A stretch of 64,000 nucleotides of DNA, taken from Mucilaginibacter tundrae (GTDB lineage: Bacteria; Bacteroidota; Bacteroidia; Sphingobacteriales; Sphingobacteriaceae). The position numbers and the translations under genes are program-made. The stretch covers positions 124,001 through 188,000 of the forward strand of contig NZ_JACCBZ010000005.1 in the NCBI RefSeq assembly GCF_013408825.1, written 5' to 3'. Positions 54,119-62,132 of this stretch are shown here, piece after piece. The notes under the pieces are model-generated. The model did no database searches. It was not told where the DNA came from and saw nothing but the letters and a program-made list of their open reading frames with translations. Position 1 is the stretch's first letter, and every line of letters starts with the position of its first letter.

Positions 54119-55447
54119 TTGAAACTCAGAACAAAACTTACACTGTTTAATGCCATCTCAAAACTGGTAATAGTAATTTTGTTTGTTTTGCTTTTACCGG
54201 TACTAATTAAAAACATCAACATAAATTATACTGATTCCCGCCTGCGAAAACAACGGGATGAGGTATTACAAACGGTAAAAAACGTAGGGATAAAATACTA
54301 TATTGAGGATGGGAAAAGCTATGCCGGTTACACACCTATAAAGGATGTATACGTAAGTTTGGACGAAGATACCACTGCAGAAAACCTTGATAACATTAAA
54401 AACGAAGCTCGCAAGGTAGAAGCAGATACCATACAATACCGTATATTAAGCCACAACTTTAAAGCTGATAAAAAGAAATATTTACTGGAGATAGGTATAA
54501 GCCTTGATACGGTTAATGAGCGTACCGCCCCGCTGCAAAGTATTGCTTTTATGGTGTTGGTGGTAATGATTATTTTAACCATCCTGGCCGATCAGCTGTA
54601 TTCGGATTATATCCTGCGGCCATTGGGATTGATTATTAAGACCAAACTTATCGGCCAAAAGTTCCCCAATTTTGGTTCGTATAAACAGGTTGAAACAACC
54701 ACAGATGATTTTCATCACCTGGATATCAGCATACATGAAATGATACATACGATTGAGAGTACTTTCCAAAAGGAACGGGAATTTATCTCCAACGCGTCGC
54801 ACGAGCTGATGACACCAATATCTATACTGCAATCGAAAATTGAGAACATGTTTGAGCAGGAAGATATTGCAGATGAAATTAAAGGCCGTTTACTCGAGAT
54901 GCAAAAAATACTGAACAGGTTAAAAAGCATCACCAAAACTTTGCTATTGATATCGCAAATTGAAAACGACCAGTTTTTAAAAGAAGATCAAATCAGGGTT
55001 AGTTCATTATTACAGGAAGTTTATGATGAAATATCGATCCGCTTCCAGGATAAAAATATTAATTATTCTGTAGAGGTGCGGGATGATTTTTTATTAGTGA
55101 ACATCAATAAATTTTTGCTGTTTAACCTGCTTTTTAATTTGATTAATAACGCGATAAAATATAACCACGAAAATGGTGATATACATATTGAAGCATCGCA
55201 TGAAAACGGTGAATATGTAGTTGAAATTATTGACAGCGGCATAGGTATTAATCCTGCCGATATTCCGTTTATTTTTAACCGGTTTAAAAAGCTTAAGCAA
55301 TCCCTGCAACAGGATAGCTTTGGGTTGGGCTTACCCATTGTAAAATCCATCGCCGATTTTCATCGCATCAGGATTGATGTAGCATCAGAAAAAGAAAAAG
55401 GCAGTACTTTTAAACTGATCTTCCCTGCTAGTTTAATAGGAAGATAG
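54119..55447 (+). CDS. Sensor histidine kinase
   Basis: 442 residues starting at TTG 54119, the only start that keeps TM1; the gap to the regulator stop is 3 bp. TM1 (LVIVILFVLLLPVL), a periplasmic sensor of about 115 residues, TM2 (IAFMVLVVMIILTILAD), HisKA with FISNASHELMTPISIL (His228), and HATPase_c with N box NLLFNLINNAIKYN, G1 DSGIGI and G2 GLGLPIVKS. The signal sensed is unknown; the barrel gene is the best candidate target. Confidence 0.93.
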   Translation: MKLRTKLTLFNAISKLVIVILFVLLLPVLIKNININYTDSRLRKQRDEVLQTVKNVGIKYYIEDGKSYAGYTPIKDVYVSLDEDTTAENLDNIKNEARKVEADTIQYRILSHNFKADKKKYLLEIGISLDTVNERTAPLQSIAFMVLVVMIILTILADQLYSDYILRPLGLIIKTKLIGQKFPNFGSYKQVETTTDDFHHLDISIHEMIHTIESTFQKEREFISNASHELMTPISILQSKIENMFEQEDIADEIKGRLLEMQKILNRLKSITKTLLLISQIENDQFLKEDQIRVSSLLQEVYDEISIRFQDKNINYSVEVRDDFLLVNINKFLLFNLLFNLINNAIKYNHENGDIHIEASHENGEYVVEIIDSGIGINPADIPFIFNRFKKLKQSLQQDSFGLGLPIVKSIADFHRIRIDVASEKEKGSTFKLIFPASLIGR

Positions 55448-55510
55448 CGGTTTATTTACTTTCATTTGGATAAAAAGATAAAATCAATAAGAAGCCCTCC
55501 CAAGCTTTGT

Positions 55511-55518
55511 TATTTTTG
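55511..55518 (+). promoter_or_regulatory. -7 promoter box of pdeM
   Basis: TATTTTTG ending 4 nt before ATG 55523. Confidence 0.5.
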
Positions 55519-55522
55519 TGCT

Positions 55523-56188
55523 ATGGTAAATACTACCGCTGTATCTTTTAATTTACTTGATCAGGACCTTCTTCTTCTCCCGCAAAAAGCTATTTATTGG
55601 CAACAGGAAAAGGCGCTTATTGTGGCCGATGTGCATTTGGGTAAAGTTGGGCATTTTCGTAAGGCCGGCATCGCGGTGCCAAGGGATATGGAGCAGGATG
55701 ATTTGGGCGTGTTGTCCGATCTGATTGATGAGCACAAACCTAAGAAGATCATTTTTTTGGGTGACCTTTTTCATAGCGATTTGAATACTGATTGGGATTG
55801 GTTTGTTTTATGGCGTAAGCACTTCCCTAAACTGGAGTTGATCCTGATCCGTGGTAACCACGATATTATTAACGATAAGCATTACATTGACCTTAATGTA
55901 GTGCTACATGATGAATTATCGATCGGCCCATTTTTGATGCTTCACCATCCATTGGATGATGAAGCGTTAAATAATGCAGTGGGATATGTTCTTTGCGGGC
56001 ATATCCATCCGGGTGTTAGCTTAAGCGGTAAGGCGCGACAGCATATTACTTTGCCTTGCTTTGCTTTTGGCGGCAAACAGGCCATATTGCCATCATTCGG
56101 TAAGTTTACAGGTAAGGTAGCCATTCGTAGCCAAAAAACTGATCGTATTTTTGCCATTGCCACCAATAAAGTTATCGCTATTGATTGA
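55523..56188 (+). CDS. pdeM: Ligase-associated DNA damage response endonuclease-like phosphoesterase
   Basis: 221 residues from ATG 55523; the longer frame from 55466 would overlap the promoter. Calcineurin-like phosphoesterase: IVADVHLGKVGHFRKAG, FLGDLFHSDLNTDW, LIRGNHDIIND, LMLHHPLDD and LCGHIHPGVSLSG. The HLGK-x(n)-FRKAG start is characteristic of the PdeM group found with DNA ligase and helicase genes; those partners are not next to it here. Its stop abuts the end of the opposing thioredoxin-like gene. Confidence 0.88.
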   Translation: MVNTTAVSFNLLDQDLLLLPQKAIYWQQEKALIVADVHLGKVGHFRKAGIAVPRDMEQDDLGVLSDLIDEHKPKKIIFLGDLFHSDLNTDWDWFVLWRKHFPKLELILIRGNHDIINDKHYIDLNVVLHDELSIGPFLMLHHPLDDEALNNAVGYVLCGHIHPGVSLSGKARQHITLPCFAFGGKQAILPSFGKFTGKVAIRSQKTDRIFAIATNKVIAID

Positions 56189-57331
56189 TTATTTTTTTAA
56201 GTTATTCATAATATCGACGAACACATCATTAAAGTCGACATCGTTTTTTATGAATTTCCAATTGCCGTCAACCAAATCATAGGTTGGTATTTTGCTAACC
56301 ATCCATTTGTCGACATTGGGTGATTTTTGCCCCCTCAGATCGCTTACCTGTATCCATGGTAAATTTTGTTTTTGAATAGCCTTTACCCAGTCCTCCCTGG
56401 TAGTATCTAATGAAATGCTTACAATGGTGAAATTCTTTTTAGTTAACAGATCGCCATAAGCATTCATTAGTTTAAGGTGGTTTAAGCTACTTAGTTCATT
56501 GTCAGCACGCCAAAACTCCACTAATATCACTTTTTTGTCGCTCAAAGATTTTGGGTCGAATGGACTACCGTTTAAAGTTTTCCCCGATATTTTAGGAGCC
56601 GGAGAACCAGTAGCTAGTTTATCTAATTGAGCAAGGTCATCACCTTCCTGTACGCCTTCTTCAGTATGTTTTTGTTCGTTAGTGAACTTAGCATAAATTT
56701 TACTGTAGGTTTCCGGGTCTTTCTTATAGTTGATTTGCGCGAGAACAAAAGCTTCTATATCGTTTTGCGGGTTTTTGCTGATGTATTTGTTTAAAGTTTG
56801 CGCATCAACATTAAGGGCATCATCGGTTATAGATTGTAATTGCTTTTTTAAGCCTAGATATTCTTTACTACCAACTACTACTGGGGTGTTTTTGCCATAC
56901 AGCATATCGGTAATACTATCACTCTGAACTTGAACAGCGTGCTCATCAGTAATCGCCGTTGTGTAATAATCTGTTAGTTCGTTTTGTATTTTAGAATCAG
57001 ACTTTATAACCGGATATTGGAAAAGCCTATCTACATCCGAGGTAATGGTGTATTTTCCGTCCTCCAAATAAACCTCGAAAAGTTTTTTCTTGTAATCTTT
57101 TTCCAAATCGGGCGTAATATACATATCATAGAAGCCAGCCCTTGGCAACATGTTTTTGACATGAAACTTACCGTCGGATATTAGTACAGATAGGACCTGG
57201 TTGCCCTGTGGGTCTTTAATTGCAAATGCGCCATTGCTAATGCCGGTTATAGCACCATCAAACTCAACATATTTAGTGCGGTTACAACTGCTGATTATTA
57301 AAACGAGAGCAAAAAAATATAAATATTTCAT
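56189..57331 (-). CDS. TlpA/DUF4369 lipoprotein with no active-site cysteines
   Basis: 380 residues. Lipobox SSC (Cys16) after ALVLIIS. DUF4369-like N-terminal domain (FDGAITGISNGAFAIKDP) and a C-terminal thioredoxin fold, but the CxxC region that reads WASWCGPC in the 14-18 kb paralogues here reads EFWRADNELSSLN, with no cysteine. It cannot be a thiol oxidoreductase; a scaffolding or binding role is more likely. Convergent with pdeM, no spacer. Confidence 0.85.
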   Translation of the reverse strand: MKYLYFFALVLIISSCNRTKYVEFDGAITGISNGAFAIKDPQGNQVLSVLISDGKFHVKNMLPRAGFYDMYITPDLEKDYKKKLFEVYLEDGKYTITSDVDRLFQYPVIKSDSKIQNELTDYYTTAITDEHAVQVQSDSITDMLYGKNTPVVVGSKEYLGLKKQLQSITDDALNVDAQTLNKYISKNPQNDIEAFVLAQINYKKDPETYSKIYAKFTNEQKHTEEGVQEGDDLAQLDKLATGSPAPKISGKTLNGSPFDPKSLSDKKVILVEFWRADNELSSLNHLKLMNAYGDLLTKKNFTIVSISLDTTREDWVKAIQKQNLPWIQVSDLRGQKSPNVDKWMVSKIPTYDLVDGNWKFIKNDVDFNDVFVDIMNNLKK

Positions 57332-57470
57332 TGGGATAAACTATTAGGTGCGCACTAATATAAATCAATACCGATGGAGTGCAAATTATATGTAAAGCTT
57401 AGATTGTTTCTAAATAGCTAATTCACCGTTAAATAACCAAAAGCATTTATATGTTTTGGTATATAATAAA

Positions 57471-57478
57471 TACTTTTG
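57471..57478 (+). promoter_or_regulatory. -7 promoter box of the sdh operon
   Basis: TACTTTTG, 21 nt before ATG 57500. Confidence 0.5.
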
Positions 57479-57499
57479 CGGAAATAAATCTAATTCATA

Positions 57500-58285
57500 A
57501 TGAGCGAATTTAAACAAACCTTTAACTCATCGCTGGGCAAAAAGCTGATCATGGCTTTAACAGGCTTGTTTTTGTGTACTTTTATAATTGTACACTTAGG
57601 CGGTAACCTGTTATTATTTAGTAACGATAACGGTTATGGTTTTAACTTATATGCCAACTTTTTAACGCATTTTCCACCAATTGAGGTTGTTGCTTATATA
57701 TTATACGTTGCTATAATAGTACACGCCTTATACGCTTTGATACTTACCGTTAAAAATCGCAGGGCACGCCCTGTAGGTTATGCAGTGGTAAATAAATCAC
57801 CTGCATCCTGGTCGTCAAAAAACATGGGGCTTTTGGGTTCTATCCTGTTTTTCTTTTTGGTAGTACACATGAGCGATTTTTGGTATAAATACAAATTTAC
57901 CAACGATGTAGCGTTTAAGGAATACCGTACCGATCTGGCTACCAACCAAACAACTGAAAGCGATTATACTCCGGTTTCACCGACATTCGAGCATTCAGCA
58001 ACTGTTGAAAATAATGTAGAGATTGTTCGTGTTAAGGATATCCATGCAAAAGTAGCACATAGTTTTAGCAATATATGGTATGTGATATTATATGTGGTTG
58101 CTATGGGTGCATTATCGTTCCACTTGCTGCACGGTTTTCAGAGTGCTTTCCGCACGCTGGGCTGGGTACACCGCAAATACACACCAATTGTTGAGTTTAT
58201 TGGCACCTGGTTGTTCGCGGTTATTATTCCACTAGGCTTCGCCGCTATGCCGGTTGTGTATTATTTTATGAGTTTAAGTAAATAA
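57500..58285 (+). CDS. sdhC: Succinate dehydrogenase cytochrome b subunit
   Basis: 261 residues, the B-type single-subunit anchor with five membrane helices that binds heme b and quinone. Blocks: SSLGKKLIMALTGLFLCTFI, VHLGGNLLLF (heme His), VHALYALILTVKNR, LFFFLVVHMSDFWYKYK, and a SFHLLHGFQSAFRTLGWVH block with a heme His. First gene of sdhCAB, linking the TCA cycle to the menaquinone pool. Confidence 0.95.
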   Translation: MSEFKQTFNSSLGKKLIMALTGLFLCTFIIVHLGGNLLLFSNDNGYGFNLYANFLTHFPPIEVVAYILYVAIIVHALYALILTVKNRRARPVGYAVVNKSPASWSSKNMGLLGSILFFFLVVHMSDFWYKYKFTNDVAFKEYRTDLATNQTTESDYTPVSPTFEHSATVENNVEIVRVKDIHAKVAHSFSNIWYVILYVVAMGALSFHLLHGFQSAFRTLGWVHRKYTPIVEFIGTWLFAVIIPLGFAAMPVVYYFMSLSK

Positions 58286-58295
58286 GTTTAATAAA

Positions 58296-58376
58296 GTTGA
58301 TTTGGTTGATTAAGTTGGATTCGGTTGATTGGTTTCTTTAACCACTCACTCAATAAACCCAATCAACCAATAAACC
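58296..58376. repeat. Word-repeat hairpin, GGTTGATT type, inside the sdh operon
   Basis: GTTGATTTGGTTGATTAAGT and CGGTTGATTGG on the left face AATCAACC and related words on the right, in the gap between sdhC and sdhA. Confidence 0.65.
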
Positions 58377-58390
58377 CAAATATAAAAAAC

Positions 58391-60325
58391 ATGAGTTTAA
58401 GTGCTAAAATTCCAGAGGGCCCATTAGCCGAAAAATGGAGCAAGCATAAGTTCGACCTTAAGCTGGTTAACCCTGCAAACAAACGTAAATACGACATTAT
58501 TGTGGTAGGTACAGGTTTGGCGGGCGCTTCTGCTGCAGCATCATTAGCCGAATTGGGTTATAATGTTAAAGCATTTTGTTTCCAGGATAGTCCGCGCCGT
58601 GCGCACTCTATCGCTGCACAAGGTGGTATTAACGCTGCTAAGAATTACCAGAACGACGGCGACAGCGTTTACCGTTTGTTTTACGATACCATTAAAGGGG
58701 GAGATTATCGTGCCCGTGAAGCTAACGTTTACCGTTTAGCCGAGGTATCGGTAAATATCATCGACCAATGTGTTGCACAAGGTGTTCCTTTTGCACGTGA
58801 GTACGGTGGTTTGCTTGATAACCGTTCATTTGGTGGTGCACAGGTATCGCGTACGTTCTATGCGAGGGGCCAAACGGGACAACAATTATTATTAGGGGCT
58901 TATTCGGCATTAAACCGCCAGATACACCACGGTAAGGTTAAAATGTACACCCGTACCGAAATGCTGGATGTGGTTGTAGTTGATGGAAAAGCGCAAGGTA
59001 TTATCACCCGTAGCTTAACCACCGGCGAAATTGATACCCATACCGGTCATGCTGTATTGTTATGTACTGGCGGTTATGGTAACGTGTTTTATCTGTCGAC
59101 TAACGCCGCAGGTTCAAATGTTACGGCAGCCTGGAGGGCACACAAACGTGGTGCATTCTTCGCTAACCCTTGCTATACCCAAATTCACCCGACTTGTATC
59201 CCGGTAACTGGTGATCACCAGTCGAAACTGACTTTGATGTCGGAATCATTGCGTAACGACGGCCGCGTTTGGGCGCCAAAAACGCATGAAATAGCCGAGC
59301 AATTACGCAAAGGCGCAATCAAAGCAGCACAAGTTGGTGAAGCAGACAGAGATTACTTTTTAGAAAGAAAATATCCATCATTCGGTAACCTTGTTCCGCG
59401 CGACGTGGCATCACGTAACGCTAAAGAAATGGTTGATGATGGCAGAGGTGTTGGTGGTTCAGGGGTAGCAGTATTCCTTGATTTTGCTGACGCGATAGGC
59501 CGTTTGGGTAAAGATGCAGTAGCTGCTAAATACGGTAACTTGTTTGACATGTATTACCAGATCACCGACGAGGATCCTTATACGCAACCAATGCGTATTT
59601 ATCCGGCGGTTCACTATACCATGGGTGGCCTTTGGGTTGATTATAACCTGAGCACTAATGTACCGGGATTATATGCTTTAGGCGAGTGTAATTTCTCTGA
59701 TCATGGTGCGAACCGCTTAGGTGCATCTGCATTAATGCAGGGATTGTCTGATGGTTACTTCGTGATCCCGTTCACTTTGGGTGATTATTTAGCTACTATC
59801 GGTCCAAAGCCGGTTGATGTTAATCATCCTGCTTTTGCACAAACCAAGAAAGACGTAACAGACTATATAGCTAAGTTATTAGCGCTTAGAGGCACCAAAA
59901 CAGTTAACGAGTACCACCGCGAGTTAGGCCACATTATGTGGGAATATTGCGGAATGGCCCGTACTGCTGAAGGCCTGACTAAAGCCAAAGGTTTGATACA
60001 GGCTTTACGTGCTGATTTCTGGAAAAACGCTATTGTTTTGGGCGAGAATGAAGAAGTAAATGCTTCGCTTGAAAAAGCTGGCCGCGTAGCTGACTTTTTG
60101 GAGCTTGGCGAACTGATGGTTGATGACGCGCTGATGCGTAATGAATCATGCGGCGGCCACTTCCGTTTAGAGTCGCAAACACCGGAAGGTGAGGCTTTAC
60201 GCGATGATGAGCACTTTGCATTTGTTGCCGCCTGGGAATATACGGGTGATAACCAACCGGAGATACTCAACAAAGAAGCGCTGGAATTTGAATATGTGCA
60301 TTTAACACAAAGGAATTATAAGTAA
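58391..60325 (+). CDS. sdhA: Succinate dehydrogenase flavoprotein subunit
   Basis: 644 residues from ATG 58391; an upstream frame begins in the repeat. FAD-binding [20 protein letters not shown], the covalent-FAD His block [20 protein letters not shown], active-site region [13 protein letters not shown] and [24 protein letters not shown] and the C-terminal [12 protein letters not shown]. Length and missing RxxTS variants fit the B-type (epsilon-like) enzyme. Oxidises succinate to fumarate on the cytoplasmic face. Confidence 0.96.
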   Translation: MSLSAKIPEGPLAEKWSKHKFDLKLVNPANKRKYDIIVVGTGLAGASAAASLAELGYNVKAFCFQDSPRRAHSIAAQGGINAAKNYQNDGDSVYRLFYDTIKGGDYRAREANVYRLAEVSVNIIDQCVAQGVPFAREYGGLLDNRSFGGAQVSRTFYARGQTGQQLLLGAYSALNRQIHHGKVKMYTRTEMLDVVVVDGKAQGIITRSLTTGEIDTHTGHAVLLCTGGYGNVFYLSTNAAGSNVTAAWRAHKRGAFFANPCYTQIHPTCIPVTGDHQSKLTLMSESLRNDGRVWAPKTHEIAEQLRKGAIKAAQVGEADRDYFLERKYPSFGNLVPRDVASRNAKEMVDDGRGVGGSGVAVFLDFADAIGRLGKDAVAAKYGNLFDMYYQITDEDPYTQPMRIYPAVHYTMGGLWVDYNLSTNVPGLYALGECNFSDHGANRLGASALMQGLSDGYFVIPFTLGDYLATIGPKPVDVNHPAFAQTKKDVTDYIAKLLALRGTKTVNEYHRELGHIMWEYCGMARTAEGLTKAKGLIQALRADFWKNAIVLGENEEVNASLEKAGRVADFLELGELMVDDALMRNESCGGHFRLESQTPEGEALRDDEHFAFVAAWEYTGDNQPEILNKEALEFEYVHLTQRNYK

Positions 60326-60333
60326 GATAGATG

Positions 60334-60412
60334 CAAGAGCCAAGAATCAAGAGCCAAGATAAAATCGCAGCTTCCTGATCCTTGACTCTTGATTCTTGAC
60401 TCCAATCTTGAT
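60334..60412. repeat. Word-repeat hairpin, CAAGAGCC type, inside the sdh operon
   Basis: CAAGAGCCAAGAATCAAGAG (60334 on) faces CTTGACTCTTGATTCTTGAC (60381 on); near-perfect arms of about 26 bp, loop about 20 nt, ending 3 bp before sdhB. Confidence 0.75.
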
Positions 60413-60415
60413 AAG

Positions 60416-61204
60416 ATGAGTAGCAATAACAACATGAACCTGACGCTGAAAGTATGGCGCCAAAAAAATGCACAAACAGCGGGCAAGTTTGTGACTTACC
60501 AGGCTGAAGGTATTTCGCCGGATATGTCGTTCCTGGAGATGCTGGATGTGGTAAATGAAAGCCTGATCCTTAAAAATGATGAGCCGATCCATTTCGACCA
60601 TGATTGCCGCGAAGGTATTTGCGGTATGTGCTCGTTATACATTAACGGTCACCCGCATGGGCCCAAAAGGGCAATTACAACTTGCCAGCTGCACATGCGT
60701 ACGTTCCACGATGGACAAACTATTACTATTGAGCCTTGGCGCGCTGCACCTTTCCCGGTTATTAAGGATTTGGCAGTTGACCGCTCTGCATTTGACCGTA
60801 TACAACAGGCTGGTGGTTACGTATCGGTAAACACAGGTGGTGTACCTGATGCCAATGAAATACTTATACCTAAAGTAATAGCTGACGAGGCGTTCAACTC
60901 TGCCACCTGTATTGGTTGCGGTGCCTGTGTTGCAGCTTGTAAAAATGCTTCGGCAATGTTGTTCGTATCGGCTAAAGTATCACAGTTCGCGTTGTTACCG
61001 CAAGGCCAGCCGGAGCGTTACAGCCGTGCACAGTCAATGGTAGCGCAAATGGATGCCGAAGGTTTTGGTAACTGTACCAACACCGGTGCCTGCGAAGCTG
61101 AATGCCCTAAAGAAATCAGCCTGACCAACATCTCGCGCATGAACAATGATTATTTAAGTGCCAAGCTTTTTAGAGAAGAGCATGCGCATGAGAATAACGG
61201 ATAA
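60416..61204 (+). CDS. sdhB: Succinate dehydrogenase iron-sulfur subunit
   Basis: 262 residues from ATG 60416. Three clusters are visible: [2Fe-2S] [17 protein letters not shown] with a later Cys in TTCQLH, [4Fe-4S] [15 protein letters not shown], and [3Fe-4S] [17 protein letters not shown]. Passes electrons from SdhA to SdhC. A terminator follows 30 bp after the stop. Confidence 0.96.
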   Translation: MSSNNNMNLTLKVWRQKNAQTAGKFVTYQAEGISPDMSFLEMLDVVNESLILKNDEPIHFDHDCREGICGMCSLYINGHPHGPKRAITTCQLHMRTFHDGQTITIEPWRAAPFPVIKDLAVDRSAFDRIQQAGGYVSVNTGGVPDANEILIPKVIADEAFNSATCIGCGACVAACKNASAMLFVSAKVSQFALLPQGQPERYSRAQSMVAQMDAEGFGNCTNTGACEAECPKEISLTNISRMNNDYLSAKLFREEHAHENNG

Positions 61205-61233
61205 TTAGATCCAAAGTCCTAATTCATTTATAT

Positions 61234-61266
61234 AGCAGAGCCCTTGTGAGAGGGCTTTTGCTTTTT
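61234..61266 (+). terminator. Terminator of the sdh operon
   Basis: Stem AGCCCT/AGGGCT (61239-61244/61251-61256), extended by AGC/GCT, then a T run. The GTG at 61246 lies in its loop, so it is not a real start. Confidence 0.8.
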
Positions 61267-61293
61267 GTAATAATTTATTTACTACATTTAGTA

Positions 61294-61959
61294 ATGGACG
61301 AATTGGTAAAATTCTTTTTTAGTGCAAAAAATTTAACTGAAGTGGACAGGGTTGGTATTTGTACGGCATGGTTGACCATTGCAACAATCTTATTATGTGT
61401 TATTGGCTGGTGGCAATTGAAAGGAATAAAAAAAGTTTCTAAGGCAGATTTTATTCAAAAATTTAGCATCGACTTTTTTAATGAAAAAGCAAGAAATATC
61501 ATTCTACTTTTAGAATATGATGCACTTGTTTTTAGAACGAGGGAAATTGAATATGGAGATGATACTGCAAATGAAAAATTCCCCTTTTTTGAAATTAACA
61601 AAAAGATAAGTTCTCAACTGCAAATTAATCATGACAATAAAAGTGATTTAATAGAAAGTTATACCTCCTTTGATATTGACGATTTATTGTTGGGGCATTT
61701 TGAGGACATCGGGGGATTCGAGAAACAGAATCTAATCAGCATTGAAAATGTTTATAACTACTTTGATTATTATATACAAGTCGCTTGGGATAGTAAGGAA
61801 ATACAAAAATATTTACACTACATAAAAAAAGATTCAAATAATCCAGATGTATATGAAAACTTTAAATACATCTCTCAAAAAAGCGCGTCATTTGGGAAGT
61901 GTAAAAACAATAAGTGGGCTATACTCTTATTGAAACTAAAGTGGTTTTTAAAGTCATAA
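61294..61959 (+). CDS. Membrane-anchored protein of unknown function, AT-rich
   Basis: 221 residues from ATG 61294; a GTG at 61246 is inside the sdh terminator and is rejected. One clear membrane helix (TAWLTIATILLCVIGWWQL), then a cytoplasmic Lys/Asp/Asn-rich helical body with an SYTSFDIDDLLLGHFEDIGG segment. No domain recognised. More AT-rich than its neighbours, with many AAA/ATA/TTA codons, so probably recently acquired. A near-consensus box TACATTTA ends 3 nt before the start. Confidence 0.65.
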   Translation: MDELVKFFFSAKNLTEVDRVGICTAWLTIATILLCVIGWWQLKGIKKVSKADFIQKFSIDFFNEKARNIILLLEYDALVFRTREIEYGDDTANEKFPFFEINKKISSQLQINHDNKSDLIESYTSFDIDDLLLGHFEDIGGFEKQNLISIENVYNYFDYYIQVAWDSKEIQKYLHYIKKDSNNPDVYENFKYISQKSASFGKCKNNKWAILLLKLKWFLKS

Positions 61960-61981
61960 TGATTACGCTAAAGATACCTAA

Positions 61982-62050
61982 TCGGGTTAGGGATTGAAAC
62001 GGATACCGGCCCGCACCTAATGCCTGCGGGCGTATGAGTGTAAAGCCCGA
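61982..62050 (+). repeat. Putative structured intergenic element with GGATTGAAACGGATA core
   Basis: Outer stem TCGGG (61982-61986)/CCCGA (62046-62050) and an inner perfect 7-bp hairpin GCCCGCA (62009-62015)/TGCGGGC (62025-62031). GC-rich against an AT-rich background. From memory, similar ATTGAA-CGGATAG sequences occur between genes in many Bacteroidota. Confidence 0.5.
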
Positions 62051-62132
62051 CCGTAGGTAACACCCCAAAAATAAGAGTTTATTTTTATATTTAAATCGAT
62101 TTTAACCCCACTCATTTTATCAATGTATTATA

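Noticed and set aside
59863..60273. 136-codon minus-strand frame inside sdhA
   Set aside because: Mirror of sdhA codons; Ser/Pro-rich product without domain.
61246..61293. GTG start adding 16 residues to the membrane protein
   Set aside because: The added part lies in the sdh terminator hairpin and its T run.
61990..62000. GGATTGAAAC, like the 3' end of many CRISPR repeats
   Set aside because: It occurs once, with no spaced repeats and no cas genes in the window.
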